Positions 1 to 5,063 of a stretch of 5,063 bases of DNA are shown here, one piece after another. A program made the translations under genes and the position numbers. The notes under the pieces were generated by a model. That model ran no database searches. It was not told the DNA's origin and was given only the letters and a program-made list of their open reading frames with translations. Numbering within the stretch: position 1 is the stretch's first letter; each line of letters begins with the position of its first letter. The stretch is taken from contig QMWT01000074.1 in assembly GCA_003661775.1 (NCBI GenBank), positions 1 to 5,063 of the forward strand, written 5' to 3'. Origin of the DNA: Thermoprotei archaeon (GTDB lineage Archaea; Thermoproteota; Thermoprotei_A; Sulfolobales; Ignisphaeraceae).

Positions 1-1
1 C

Positions 2-1654
2 GTCAAGAAGGTATCAACAAGAACCCTGTTCGTGACCGTGACGAGTATACGGGAAACCACAAAAACCATCACCAAAACCGTAACCGCGTCAGCATTAGCA
101 GAGTCCTTCAGCTTCCACGGCACCTTCACGTCGCTGACCGTAAACTCAACGCATATAAGCGTGTTCTCGAAGGGCCATATCCACAGCATCCAGTTCTATA
201 GGTATGGAGAACCCACTCCTTGCTGCGGGATTACAGCTGAAGGTTATGCCCCTAGGTTTGTCCCGGCCGACACTGTTTATGTGGATATGGACGAAGTCAA
301 GATCGTGGCGGAGCTGCGCAGAGTTGCCCAGTTTCTAGCCAGCGGTAGGTACCTAGCTGTTGTGTGGAGCGGGTTTGAGAATCCTGTTAAAACCGTTGAG
401 TGTATTCTCAGGGTTGACGAGGGGAAGATCTCGTTTGAGGAATGCAGAGAAGTTGCCAAACCCACATCTATAAGCTGCGAAGGCATTAGCGAATCGCTGC
501 TACTTAGTATTCTATGCGGGTTGACGCCTGAAGAGATAGAGGTTGCGGGTAAGAAGATCTACGGCTTTTCGTATTCTAGAGAAGTTGCTGAGCGTATCTG
601 GAGACTCGTTGAGTGGGTTGACAAGAACATTGAGTATGACTACCGCAAGAAAGCTCTCGAGATCCCTGGGGTGTACAGACCAAGCGAAACACTTTCTCTC
701 AGAAGAGGTGTTTGTATAGACTACGCGGTTCTGTACGTGGCAGCGCTACTCTACACAGGCATCGACAGGGTGTTCATAATCACGACCTCGAACCCTCCCC
801 ACGCAGCGGCGATGGTGTACGTAGACAACATACCTGTTATCCTTGAGCAGCACCTGCCGCCGAGAGAAACCGCTGACTATATACAGTACGATTTCTCCGG
901 CTCGCTACCGGTGGACGAGGTCATAGAGATCAGTAGGCAGCGAGATGGAGGAACTGTGCTTAAGATCCGTAGATACACGAGTATCACGGTAACCGATTCG
1001 TGGCCTCAAGACATCTTCCCTCCAAATATGGCTGCAGACGTTATGGAGTATCTGAACAGAAGTGCTGGCATAGCTATAGACCCCCAGCTCGGTTCAATGC
1101 TGGAATACAACGTCTCGTTCGGTGTGATCAGGCTGCCCGGGGTCGAGACCTTCACAGAGCTTACAGTGCCGCTCAGCGTCTACTACACACCTATATTCCA
1201 TAGCCAGTGGGTCAGGTACATAGCTTCAAACGTTGTAGACTTGTCTAAGAAGATGGGGATCGATATTAAAAGTCTGTGGATGGAGATCCGGGAAGATACC
1301 GTGAAATTAGCGTACACCGATGAACTTCTTCCGCGGGTTAATGTGTATAGAGACGATATCCTGCTTATAGAGGTGAGGAGCAGCGGGCATATAGACAGCG
1401 TGCTGCTGGAGATCACGAGGATGAACCTTGAGCGCGTTGCCGGCATAGCACCACCCGGGTACGTCTACACGAACCTGAAAACTGTGAAAGCCGATGAATG
1501 GATTTCCGAAAACGGCTTCGTATCCATAGAGGTGTCGCTAGACAAGCTAAGGAGTACTCTAGGCAACGGCGAGTACCTCATCCTTATATGGGTTAAAGAA
1601 GCTGGGTGGGACGAAGAGAAGCTGTGCTACGTCTACAAGCTATCCCTCCCCTAG
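2..1654 (+). CDS. Secreted/surface protein with transglutaminase-like domain, 5' partial
   Basis: The frame is open from the left edge to a TAG at 1652. A GTG at 32 could serve as a start and would give 540 residues. The frame continues upstream (VKKVSTRTLFV before it) and no ribosome site is visible, so I think the gene begins outside the window. Numbering from GTG 32: residues 1-20 are a Thr-rich linker (TTKTITKTVT) of the type that follows a signal peptide or anchor in crenarchaeal exported proteins. Residues about 190-275 look like a transglutaminase/protease-like core: a helix (RLVEWVDKNIEYDY), LRRGVCIDYAVLYVAALL with candidate nucleophile Cys228, and PHAAAMVYVDNIPVILEQ with candidate His257. 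The third catalytic position, usually Asp, may be Glu272. About 260 further residues are mixed beta-rich sequence that I do not recognise. Enzyme activity is inferred; the fold could be non-catalytic. The gene converges on the decayed minus-strand gene 31 bp downstream. Confidence 0.8.
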   Translation, partial: VKKVSTRTLFVTVTSIRETTKTITKTVTASALAESFSFHGTFTSLTVNSTHISVFSKGHIHSIQFYRYGEPTPCCGITAEGYAPRFVPADTVYVDMDEVKIVAELRRVAQFLASGRYLAVVWSGFENPVKTVECILRVDEGKISFEECREVAKPTSISCEGISESLLLSILCGLTPEEIEVAGKKIYGFSYSREVAERIWRLVEWVDKNIEYDYRKKALEIPGVYRPSETLSLRRGVCIDYAVLYVAALLYTGIDRVFIITTSNPPHAAAMVYVDNIPVILEQHLPPRETADYIQYDFSGSLPVDEVIEISRQRDGGTVLKIRRYTSITVTDSWPQDIFPPNMAADVMEYLNRSAGIAIDPQLGSMLEYNVSFGVIRLPGVETFTELTVPLSVYYTPIFHSQWVRYIASNVVDLSKKMGIDIKSLWMEIREDTVKLAYTDELLPRVNVYRDDILLIEVRSSGHIDSVLLEITRMNLERVAGIAPPGYVYTNLKTVKADEWISENGFVSIEVSLDKLRSTLGNGEYLILIWVKEAGWDEEKLCYVYKLSLP

Positions 1655-1673
1655 ATGAAGACTAGGACCGCAA

Positions 1674-1686
1674 AACTTTTCTATTC
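1674..1686 (+). terminator. Weak pyrimidine-rich termination tract
   Basis: About 20 bp after the TAG of the transglutaminase-like gene the plus strand reads ACTTTTCTATTCT. Archaeal termination commonly uses T-rich tracts without a hairpin. The run is short, so this is only a candidate. It ends where the opposing decayed gene ends. Confidence 0.25.
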
Positions 1687-1995
1687 TAAACCTTCATAAT
1701 TGCGATGATCCCACGATATGCTAGGTAGGCCACATCCATATCTTTCTCCCACAGATTCAGTTCTGTACTAATCAGGCTCCTGATAGGAGAGCTCAGGTTC
1801 ATCGCCTTCCCGATCATGGGGTGGGCAAAGGATCTCTATTTGGTTGGCTACTCCTTAAGAGTACAGTATGTAGGTAAACCCCTCGTGTCTAATCTGGGTC
1901 TCTAGGGACCCGCCGAGCCGGAGAGCTATCCCGCAGAGGATCAAGGAAGCCGTAGCCGGCTCATCATCCCTCAGAAGGGGCGGGAAACCCGGCAC
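1686..1995 (-). pseudogene. Decayed minus-strand gene, product not recognised
   Basis: Read on the minus strand from GTG at 1995, one frame stays open to 1858 and gives protein-like sequence including PGFPPLLRDDEP, LILCGIALRLGG and RHEGFTYILYS. A +1 shift near 1852-1860 enters a second frame giving SFAHPMIGKAMNLSSPIRSL, LWEKDMDVAYLAYRG and IIAIMKV, ending in TAG at 1688-1686. The second frame also has two TAG codons, at 1850-1848 and 1838-1836. Total length is 103 codons plus exactly one extra base, as expected for a roughly 102-residue gene with one inserted base. A TATA-like box lies at the right distance upstream. I do not recognise the family. It is divergent from the geranylgeranyl reductase gene and convergent with the transglutaminase-like gene. 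The reading rests on protein-like composition alone, with no homology check; a chance open frame is possible. Confidence 0.5.
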
Positions 1996-2021
1996 GTCAC
2001 TTGAATAAAATTAGGTGTAGA

Positions 2022-2032
2022 CTTAATAAATT
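2022..2032 (-). promoter_or_regulatory. TATA-like box of the decayed minus-strand gene
   Basis: The minus strand reads AATTTATTAAG, a good crenarchaeal TATA-box match. Its centre (about 2027) predicts transcription from about 2001, only a few bases before the GTG at 1995, which fits a leaderless or nearly leaderless transcript. It could also act on the plus strand, where it would give an 80-nt leader to the reductase gene; the 2081 box fits that gene better. Confidence 0.4.
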
Positions 2033-2079
2033 GTCTTTGCCGTGCTGGATGCCTGGGATTTTCCGCGAGTTGGATGGGT

Positions 2080-2090
2080 AAATTAATATA
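2080..2090 (+). promoter_or_regulatory. TATA-like box of the geranylgeranyl reductase gene
   Basis: The plus strand reads AAATTAATATA. Its centre, about 2086, predicts a transcript start near 2111-2113 and a leader of about 16-18 nt before TTG 2129. An AGGGT at 2116-2120 could be a weak Shine-Dalgarno element, partly through a G-U pair, 8 nt before the TTG. Confidence 0.5.
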
Positions 2091-2128
2091 GTTCTTCCCA
2101 GTGGAAGCTCATTGTAGGGTCCCCTGCC

Positions 2129-3478
2129 TTGCGTAGGTACGACGTTGTAGTTGTTGGAGCAGGTGTTGCTGGTCTCCTAGCATCCTACGAGCTTTCTAGG
2201 AGGGGGTTCAGGGTCGCTCTCATAGAGCTCAAGCCTGAGAAGAAGATCGGGGAGAAGGTGTGCGGCGATGCGATTGGAGAACACCACTTTATGGAGATAG
2301 GTCTTGAGCCTCCGAAGATTGGTGAGGACGCTGAGGGTATCTTCAGAGGTGTTCGTGTCTTCTCACCGAAAGAGGATAAGCACATAGTCGCTGAAGGTAG
2401 GGGTTATGCGCTGAACAGGTACAAGTTTGGCAGGAGACTGCTTAAGATTAGTCTTGATGCGGGTACCGAGCTCTTTGCAGAGCACAGATTCGTCAAGCCC
2501 GTGGTTGAGGGCTCCTGGGTTCGAGGAGTCGTGGTTCTTACGCCCAGCGGTTCAGAGGAGTTCAGAGCACGACTCGTCATCGATGCTACGGGGGTTCCAG
2601 CAGCTGTTAGACATAGACTTCCGCAGAGCTGGTGGGTATCCGAAGATGTTCCGCGCGAGGACTTCAACACCACGTACCGCGAGGTGTGGGAGGTGGACAT
2701 GGAGCTTGATACCGACTATGCCGACATATTCCTCAACGCCGAAGTTGCGCCGGGAGGCTACTGGTGGTTCTTCCCCAAGAAGAAGAATGTTGTGAATGTA
2801 GGGCTGGGCGTCCAGCTCAAGGAAGGTGCCCCCAACCCTATGCACATGTTCATGAAGTACTTGAGGAAGCGCTTCGAGAAGAAGATCGTGAGGGTCTTGC
2901 ATGGAGGCGGCGGCCTAGTCCCTACACGTAGACCCATACCGTGCATGGTCTGGAACGGGTTTGCAGTTGTAGGAGATGCTGCCGCGACAGCCAACCCTGT
3001 ACATGGCGGCGGGATAGGCTCGGGGATGCTCGGCGCGCACCTCGCAGCCAAGGCTATTGCCGGTGCACTAGAGAGCGGCGAGCCTTCGATTGAACGCCTG
3101 TGGAGCTACCCCGTTGAGTACATGCAGAAGTACGGTGCCAAGCAAGCTTCGCTGGATATCCTCAGAATGTTCCTCCAGAAGCTCAGCAACGACGACCTCC
3201 AGTTCGTATTCGATGTAGGAGCTGTCGGAGGCTCAGAGCTTCTAGATATAGGGTATAGAGGAGAGCTTAGGATGAGCATACTGACGAAGCTAAGCATGGG
3301 GCTGAGAATGCTGAGAAGACCAAGCTTTTTGACGAGAGTAGTTAAACTCAAGGAGTACATGGACCGAGCACGCAACCTCTATCTAGACTATCCGAGGAGC
3401 CCCAACGAATACGAGAAGTGGAGAGTAGAGGAGAGGAAGTTCTTTAGTGAGTACCGTAGGTGGTTAGAAGAACAGTAG
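2129..3478 (+). CDS. Geranylgeranyl reductase family FAD-dependent oxidoreductase
   Basis: This family reduces the double bonds of geranylgeranyl chains, in archaea mainly on digeranylgeranylglycerophospholipids, giving saturated membrane lipids. The 449-residue protein is intact. Residues 4-34 form the FAD-binding Rossmann start: VVVGAGVAGL carries G10xG12xxG15, and Glu33 ends strand 2. GEKVCGDAIG (41-50) carries the Cys45-Gly46 pair typical of the family. VIDATG (150-155) is the second dinucleotide-contacting segment. GGYWWFFPKKK (209-219) matches the family YxWxFPK substrate-side motif. VVGDAAATANPVHGGGIG (280-297) is the flavin-binding GDA motif. A helical tail of about 120 residues follows. 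The start is TTG 2129: an in-frame TAA at 2084 and no ATG or GTG between leave it as the only candidate, and it puts the FAD motif at the expected N-terminal place. The exact substrate is inferred; crenarchaea often carry paralogues. The gene appears monocistronic, with a new promoter before the next gene. Confidence 0.88.
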   Translation: MRRYDVVVVGAGVAGLLASYELSRRGFRVALIELKPEKKIGEKVCGDAIGEHHFMEIGLEPPKIGEDAEGIFRGVRVFSPKEDKHIVAEGRGYALNRYKFGRRLLKISLDAGTELFAEHRFVKPVVEGSWVRGVVVLTPSGSEEFRARLVIDATGVPAAVRHRLPQSWWVSEDVPREDFNTTYREVWEVDMELDTDYADIFLNAEVAPGGYWWFFPKKKNVVNVGLGVQLKEGAPNPMHMFMKYLRKRFEKKIVRVLHGGGGLVPTRRPIPCMVWNGFAVVGDAAATANPVHGGGIGSGMLGAHLAAKAIAGALESGEPSIERLWSYPVEYMQKYGAKQASLDILRMFLQKLSNDDLQFVFDVGAVGGSELLDIGYRGELRMSILTKLSMGLRMLRRPSFLTRVVKLKEYMDRARNLYLDYPRSPNEYEKWRVEERKFFSEYRRWLEEQ

Positions 3479-3518
3479 ACCCTAGAACATAATACAGGTT
3501 TTGCTTGCCTAAACCCAC

Positions 3519-3530
3519 GTAGCTTTAAGG
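3519..3530 (+). promoter_or_regulatory. TATA-like box of the membrane-anchored protein gene
   Basis: GTAGCTTTAAGG contains a CTTTAA core. Its centre, about 3525, predicts a transcript start near 3550 and a leader of roughly 20 nt before ATG 3572. It sits in the 93-bp gap after the reductase gene, so the downstream gene can be transcribed on its own. No strong ribosome site is visible. Confidence 0.4.
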
Positions 3531-3571
3531 GATGCGGCTTATCTCCTTGAAGCACTAAAGATTTTCTGAGT

Positions 3572-4051
3572 ATGTCCATGAAGCACTTCGGAAAGTCTCT
3601 GACAGCTCCTATGCTTATAACTATGTTGCTAGTGTTGCTAACTGCGGCAGTAATCGGATTTGCGCTCCCTTACGGTCATAGAGCTAATCAGCATCTTCCT
3701 CAACATACCAGCTACATCCCGGGAGCAAGTAGCTACAATATTGCTGAGCATATTAAGGAGATTGTAATTGTTGACCGTGAAGGTGCGTTATACCAAGTCA
3801 TGCTAGGCGTGTTGAGGAGCTACGGTATCGATATCCGCAGATTCCGATCACTTAAAGAACTACTCAAGCTAACCGCATGCCCTAAAATCCTTGTAGTTAA
3901 CCTCGTAGAGCCCAACAGTATTCCAGACCTGGGCGTACTTGCTAGATTGCGTAGATGTTCACTGAATGGAACACACGTACTGCTCGCGCTCAACAACATC
4001 AGACTTGGCGACGCACTGCGGAGAGAGCTTTTCAACGAATCTTTCCCTTAA
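3572..4051 (+). CDS. Membrane-anchored protein of unknown function, first part of a frameshifted gene
   Basis: There are two possible ATG starts, 3572 and 3578, only two codons apart (MSMKHFGK). Residues about 11-33 form one strongly hydrophobic segment (PMLITMLLVLLTAAVIGFAL), either an uncleaved anchor or a signal peptide, so the rest is probably outside the cytoplasm. After a polar linker, residues 62-145 alternate strands and helices (EIVIVDREGALY, GVLRSYGIDIRRF, KILVVNLVEP, THVLLALNN), like a small Rossmann-type alpha/beta domain. I recognise no catalytic motif or family. The frame ends at TAA 4049-4051 with FNESFP, while protein-like sequence continues at once in the next frame to 4355. 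I therefore treat this as about 60 percent of one roughly 260-residue protein. Whether the shift is mutation, sequencing error or recoding cannot be decided from one sequence. Confidence 0.65.
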   Translation: MSMKHFGKSLTAPMLITMLLVLLTAAVIGFALPYGHRANQHLPQHTSYIPGASSYNIAEHIKEIVIVDREGALYQVMLGVLRSYGIDIRRFRSLKELLKLTACPKILVVNLVEPNSIPDLGVLARLRRCSLNGTHVLLALNNIRLGDALRRELFNESFP

Positions 4052-4355
4052 CACCCATACCGAAATCGTGGTGACGAAAGTGATGAGAAGCGGCGAGATA
4101 GAGTATGTCACTGAGAGAACGTTCTTCATATTTGGTAGAGTCTACAAGGTCATTGATGGAAGACCCGTGCCTATAGATGTAAGTGGTTCAGCCGGCTACA
4201 CATCTCCAGAAGAACTAAGAGAAGCTATGGCAGAAGCCGTCGTGAGAAACCTGCTGAGGAGCATTACACATATCGAGACTATGTTTGGAGCTGACCTGGT
4301 ATCACAACCTCCACAACCACTTGAGCTATACCTAGAAGCTCTCGAAGAGTTCTAG
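4050..4355 (+). pseudogene. Second part of the frameshifted membrane-anchored protein gene
   Basis: Skipping T4049 (CCT-T-AAC) continues the upstream product as NTHTEIVVTKVMRSGEIEYV, then FFIFGRVYKVIDGRPVPIDV, then a helical tail (PEELREAMAEAVVRNLLRSI) ending LEALEEF and TAG at 4353-4355, about 101 residues. Spacing and composition suit a second extracytoplasmic domain joined to the upstream alpha/beta domain. It might be made separately from ATG 4083 (90 residues), but no ribosome site or promoter supports that. The actual shift may lie anywhere from about 4030 to 4051. Its last 24 bp overlap the end of the minus-strand HTH remnant. I do not recognise a family. Confidence 0.55.
4332..4355. 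repeat. Inverted repeat shared by two convergent gene ends
   Basis: The arms CTAGAA (4332-4337) and TTCTAG (4350-4355) are perfect complements. Inside them CTCT (4339-4342) pairs with AGAG (4346-4349) around a CGA loop, leaving G4338 bulged, for ten base pairs in total. The outermost triplet of each arm is a TAG stop: 4353-4355 on plus and 4334-4332 on minus. The repeat codes for the last seven residues of both convergent products. It may act as a shared transcript-end hairpin, although no T-tract follows on the plus strand. Confidence 0.6.
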
Positions 4356-4725
4356 ACATATTCTGCACTTCGATGGATCTACGTCTGGGTCTATCCTTGC
4401 GTGGTAGCTACACAGATATCCCTTGTTCGTCATGTAGAGAGCTATCCTGTGCATCTCCTTGTTAACAGTGTACTGATCCAAGTGGTCCCTGGTAATCTTC
4501 TCAGCTAGAGATCTGAGCAACAAAATCTACGTCGGGGAACCGAGTCGTGACTATGAGAACTCCTCGCTATGCAGAGATGTTCCTAGAGGCTGCAGAGGTC
4601 GATACACTCAGAAGCTTGGCCACCTCAACTTCTTCAAGACTATGTTTCTCGACAAGAAGCTCCACGAGTCTACGTCTTATCGAGGGAATGACATATCTAT
4701 ACCCCAACTCAAAGACTGTGATCAT
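4332..4725 (-). pseudogene. Broken HTH transcriptional regulator with CxxH...CxxC tail
   Basis: From ATG 4725 the minus strand reads MITVFELGYRYVIPSIRRRL, then a helix-turn-helix of the XRE/Cro type: EEVEVAKLLSVSTSAASRNISA (residues 31-52; here split as EEVEVAKLL and SVSTSAASRNISA). An in-frame TAG follows at 4569-4567 where a Glu or Lys would be expected (ISA-x-RGVLI). The same frame resumes through FPDVDFVA, and one extra base near 4514-4517 shifts into RSLAEKITRDHLDQYTVN and a tail with GYLCSYHARIDPDVDPSKC and RICLELFESF. Total length is 131 codons plus one base, exactly what one insertion predicts. Repaired, it has 130 residues with Cys105, His108, Cys120 and Cys123 as a possible metal site. 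It resembles small archaeal HTH regulators; DNA binding is inferred. It follows the upstream remnant by 4 nt. Asn49, where Tyr is common in such helices, may also be decay. Confidence 0.65.
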
Positions 4726-4729
4726 AGCC

Positions 4730-5063
4730 CTACAGCACCACTACCTTCCTCATAATTTCTTCAGGATTCTTCGAGACCCCCATCAGGTCCTCCACTACCT
4801 CTAGCTCTTGGCAACGCTTCAGCTCTCTTCAGTACACACTCGTTCTCTAGCATCAATCTATCGAGAGGATCTCCTTGGAGAATATCCTTCAGCTCTCAAC
4901 TCCAAGAATTCTCTGAAGAGCTCTACGTGGAGGTTGCATAGCTTAAGCATCTCCTTGACGGGGACGCACATCTTCACAATGCCATAGCAGTTCTCTAAAC
5001 TTCACCCTTAATCTCCTGAGCATCTTCAGCTTTGTGGATCAATCTCAGCACTTCTTGGAGTGC
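4730..5063 (-). pseudogene. Multiply frameshifted gene upstream of the HTH remnant, product not recognised
   Basis: No single frame is long, but protein-like segments join end to end on the minus strand. The first is ALQEVLRLIHKAEDAQEIKG from the window edge (TAG at 4997-4995), overlapped by MLRRLRVKFRE from ATG 5023. Next comes CYGIVKMCVPVKEMLKL with CNLHVELFREFLELR (stop 4860-4858). Next, LKDILQGDPLDRLMLENEC with VLKRAEAL. Last, QELEVVEDLMGVSKNPEEI with MRKVVVL, stopping at TAG 4732-4730. Each join from MLRRLRVKFRE onward is a +1 shift: near 4990, 4894 and 4810. Counting from 5023, three extra bases leave exactly 97 codons. The product would be mostly helical and fairly Cys-rich. The edge segment may be the end of another gene or the beginning of this one. 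The 4-nt gap to the HTH start suggests an operon. I cannot name a family. Confidence 0.45.

Noticed and set aside
32..34. GTG as the true start of the transglutaminase-like gene
   Set aside because: The frame stays open to the left edge, no ribosome site or promoter precedes it, and it falls directly before a Thr-rich linker that normally follows an export signal.
1874..2008. Plus-strand frame ending AGSSSLRRGGKPGTSLE, first read as a TnpB-like tail with a structured GC-rich RNA
   Set aside because: The resemblance is vague. The minus strand of the same bases reads as a longer and more protein-like frame with its own promoter, and the small hairpins (for example 1896-1911 and 1948-1961) are expected in a tract I count at about 64 percent G+C.
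2427..2795. 122-codon plus-strand frame inside the reductase gene
   Set aside because: Shadow of the reductase coding sequence, which has clear FAD and GDA motifs in the other frame.
4332..4523. Separate small zinc-ribbon-like protein starting at TTG 4523
   Set aside because: The frame begins mid-domain and joins perfectly to the upstream HTH segment after removal of one base; no start signal precedes it.
4567..4569. Pyrrolysine read at in-frame TAG in the HTH gene
   Set aside because: TAG terminates the intact genes here, the same locus also has a frameshift, and no pylT-like tRNA is in the window.
4547..4804. 85-codon plus-strand open frame
   Set aside because: Ser/Thr-rich, no promoter or family signal, and exactly antisense to the HTH remnant and its upstream neighbour.

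Overview
The window looks like a piece of a hyperthermophilic crenarchaeal (Thermoproteota) chromosome. The evidence is an archaeal geranylgeranyl-reductase-family flavoenzyme, TATA-like boxes with very short predicted leaders, a TTG start, frequent AGA/AGG/ATA codons, and a Thr-rich linker of the type seen in crenarchaeal secreted proteins. No genus can be named from the sequence alone.

Layout. (1) Positions 2-1654 (+) hold the 3' part of a gene for a secreted or surface protein with a transglutaminase-like Cys-His domain; its true start lies off the left edge. (2) Positions 1655-2128 look like a spacer but carry a decayed minus-strand gene (about 1995 to 1686) with a plausible promoter; the product is not recognised. 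(3) Positions 2129-3478 (+) hold an intact FAD-dependent geranylgeranyl reductase family gene, the best-supported function here and a probable step in saturating archaeal membrane lipids. (4) Positions 3572-4355 (+) encode a membrane-anchored protein of unknown function whose reading frame is broken by a +1 shift at or just before a CCT-TAA stop. (5) Positions 5063-4332 (-) carry the remains of an apparent two-gene operon: an unrecognised helical protein read in at least three frames, then, after a 4-nt gap, a small HTH regulator with a CxxH...CxxC tail, damaged by one TAG and one frameshift.

The right-hand genes converge: the plus-strand gene and the HTH remnant overlap tail to tail by 24 bp. 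Those 24 bp form an inverted repeat whose two ends are the two TAG stops.

The main oddity is that two conserved-looking genes are intact while four neighbouring loci are broken, and every frame change needed to restore them is in the same (+1) direction. This could mean local gene decay with an insertion bias, an assembly with systematic insertion errors, or, for the 4049 site only, recoding. No mobile element, CRISPR array, tRNA or rRNA was found. I do not see a convincing new defence or metabolic system.
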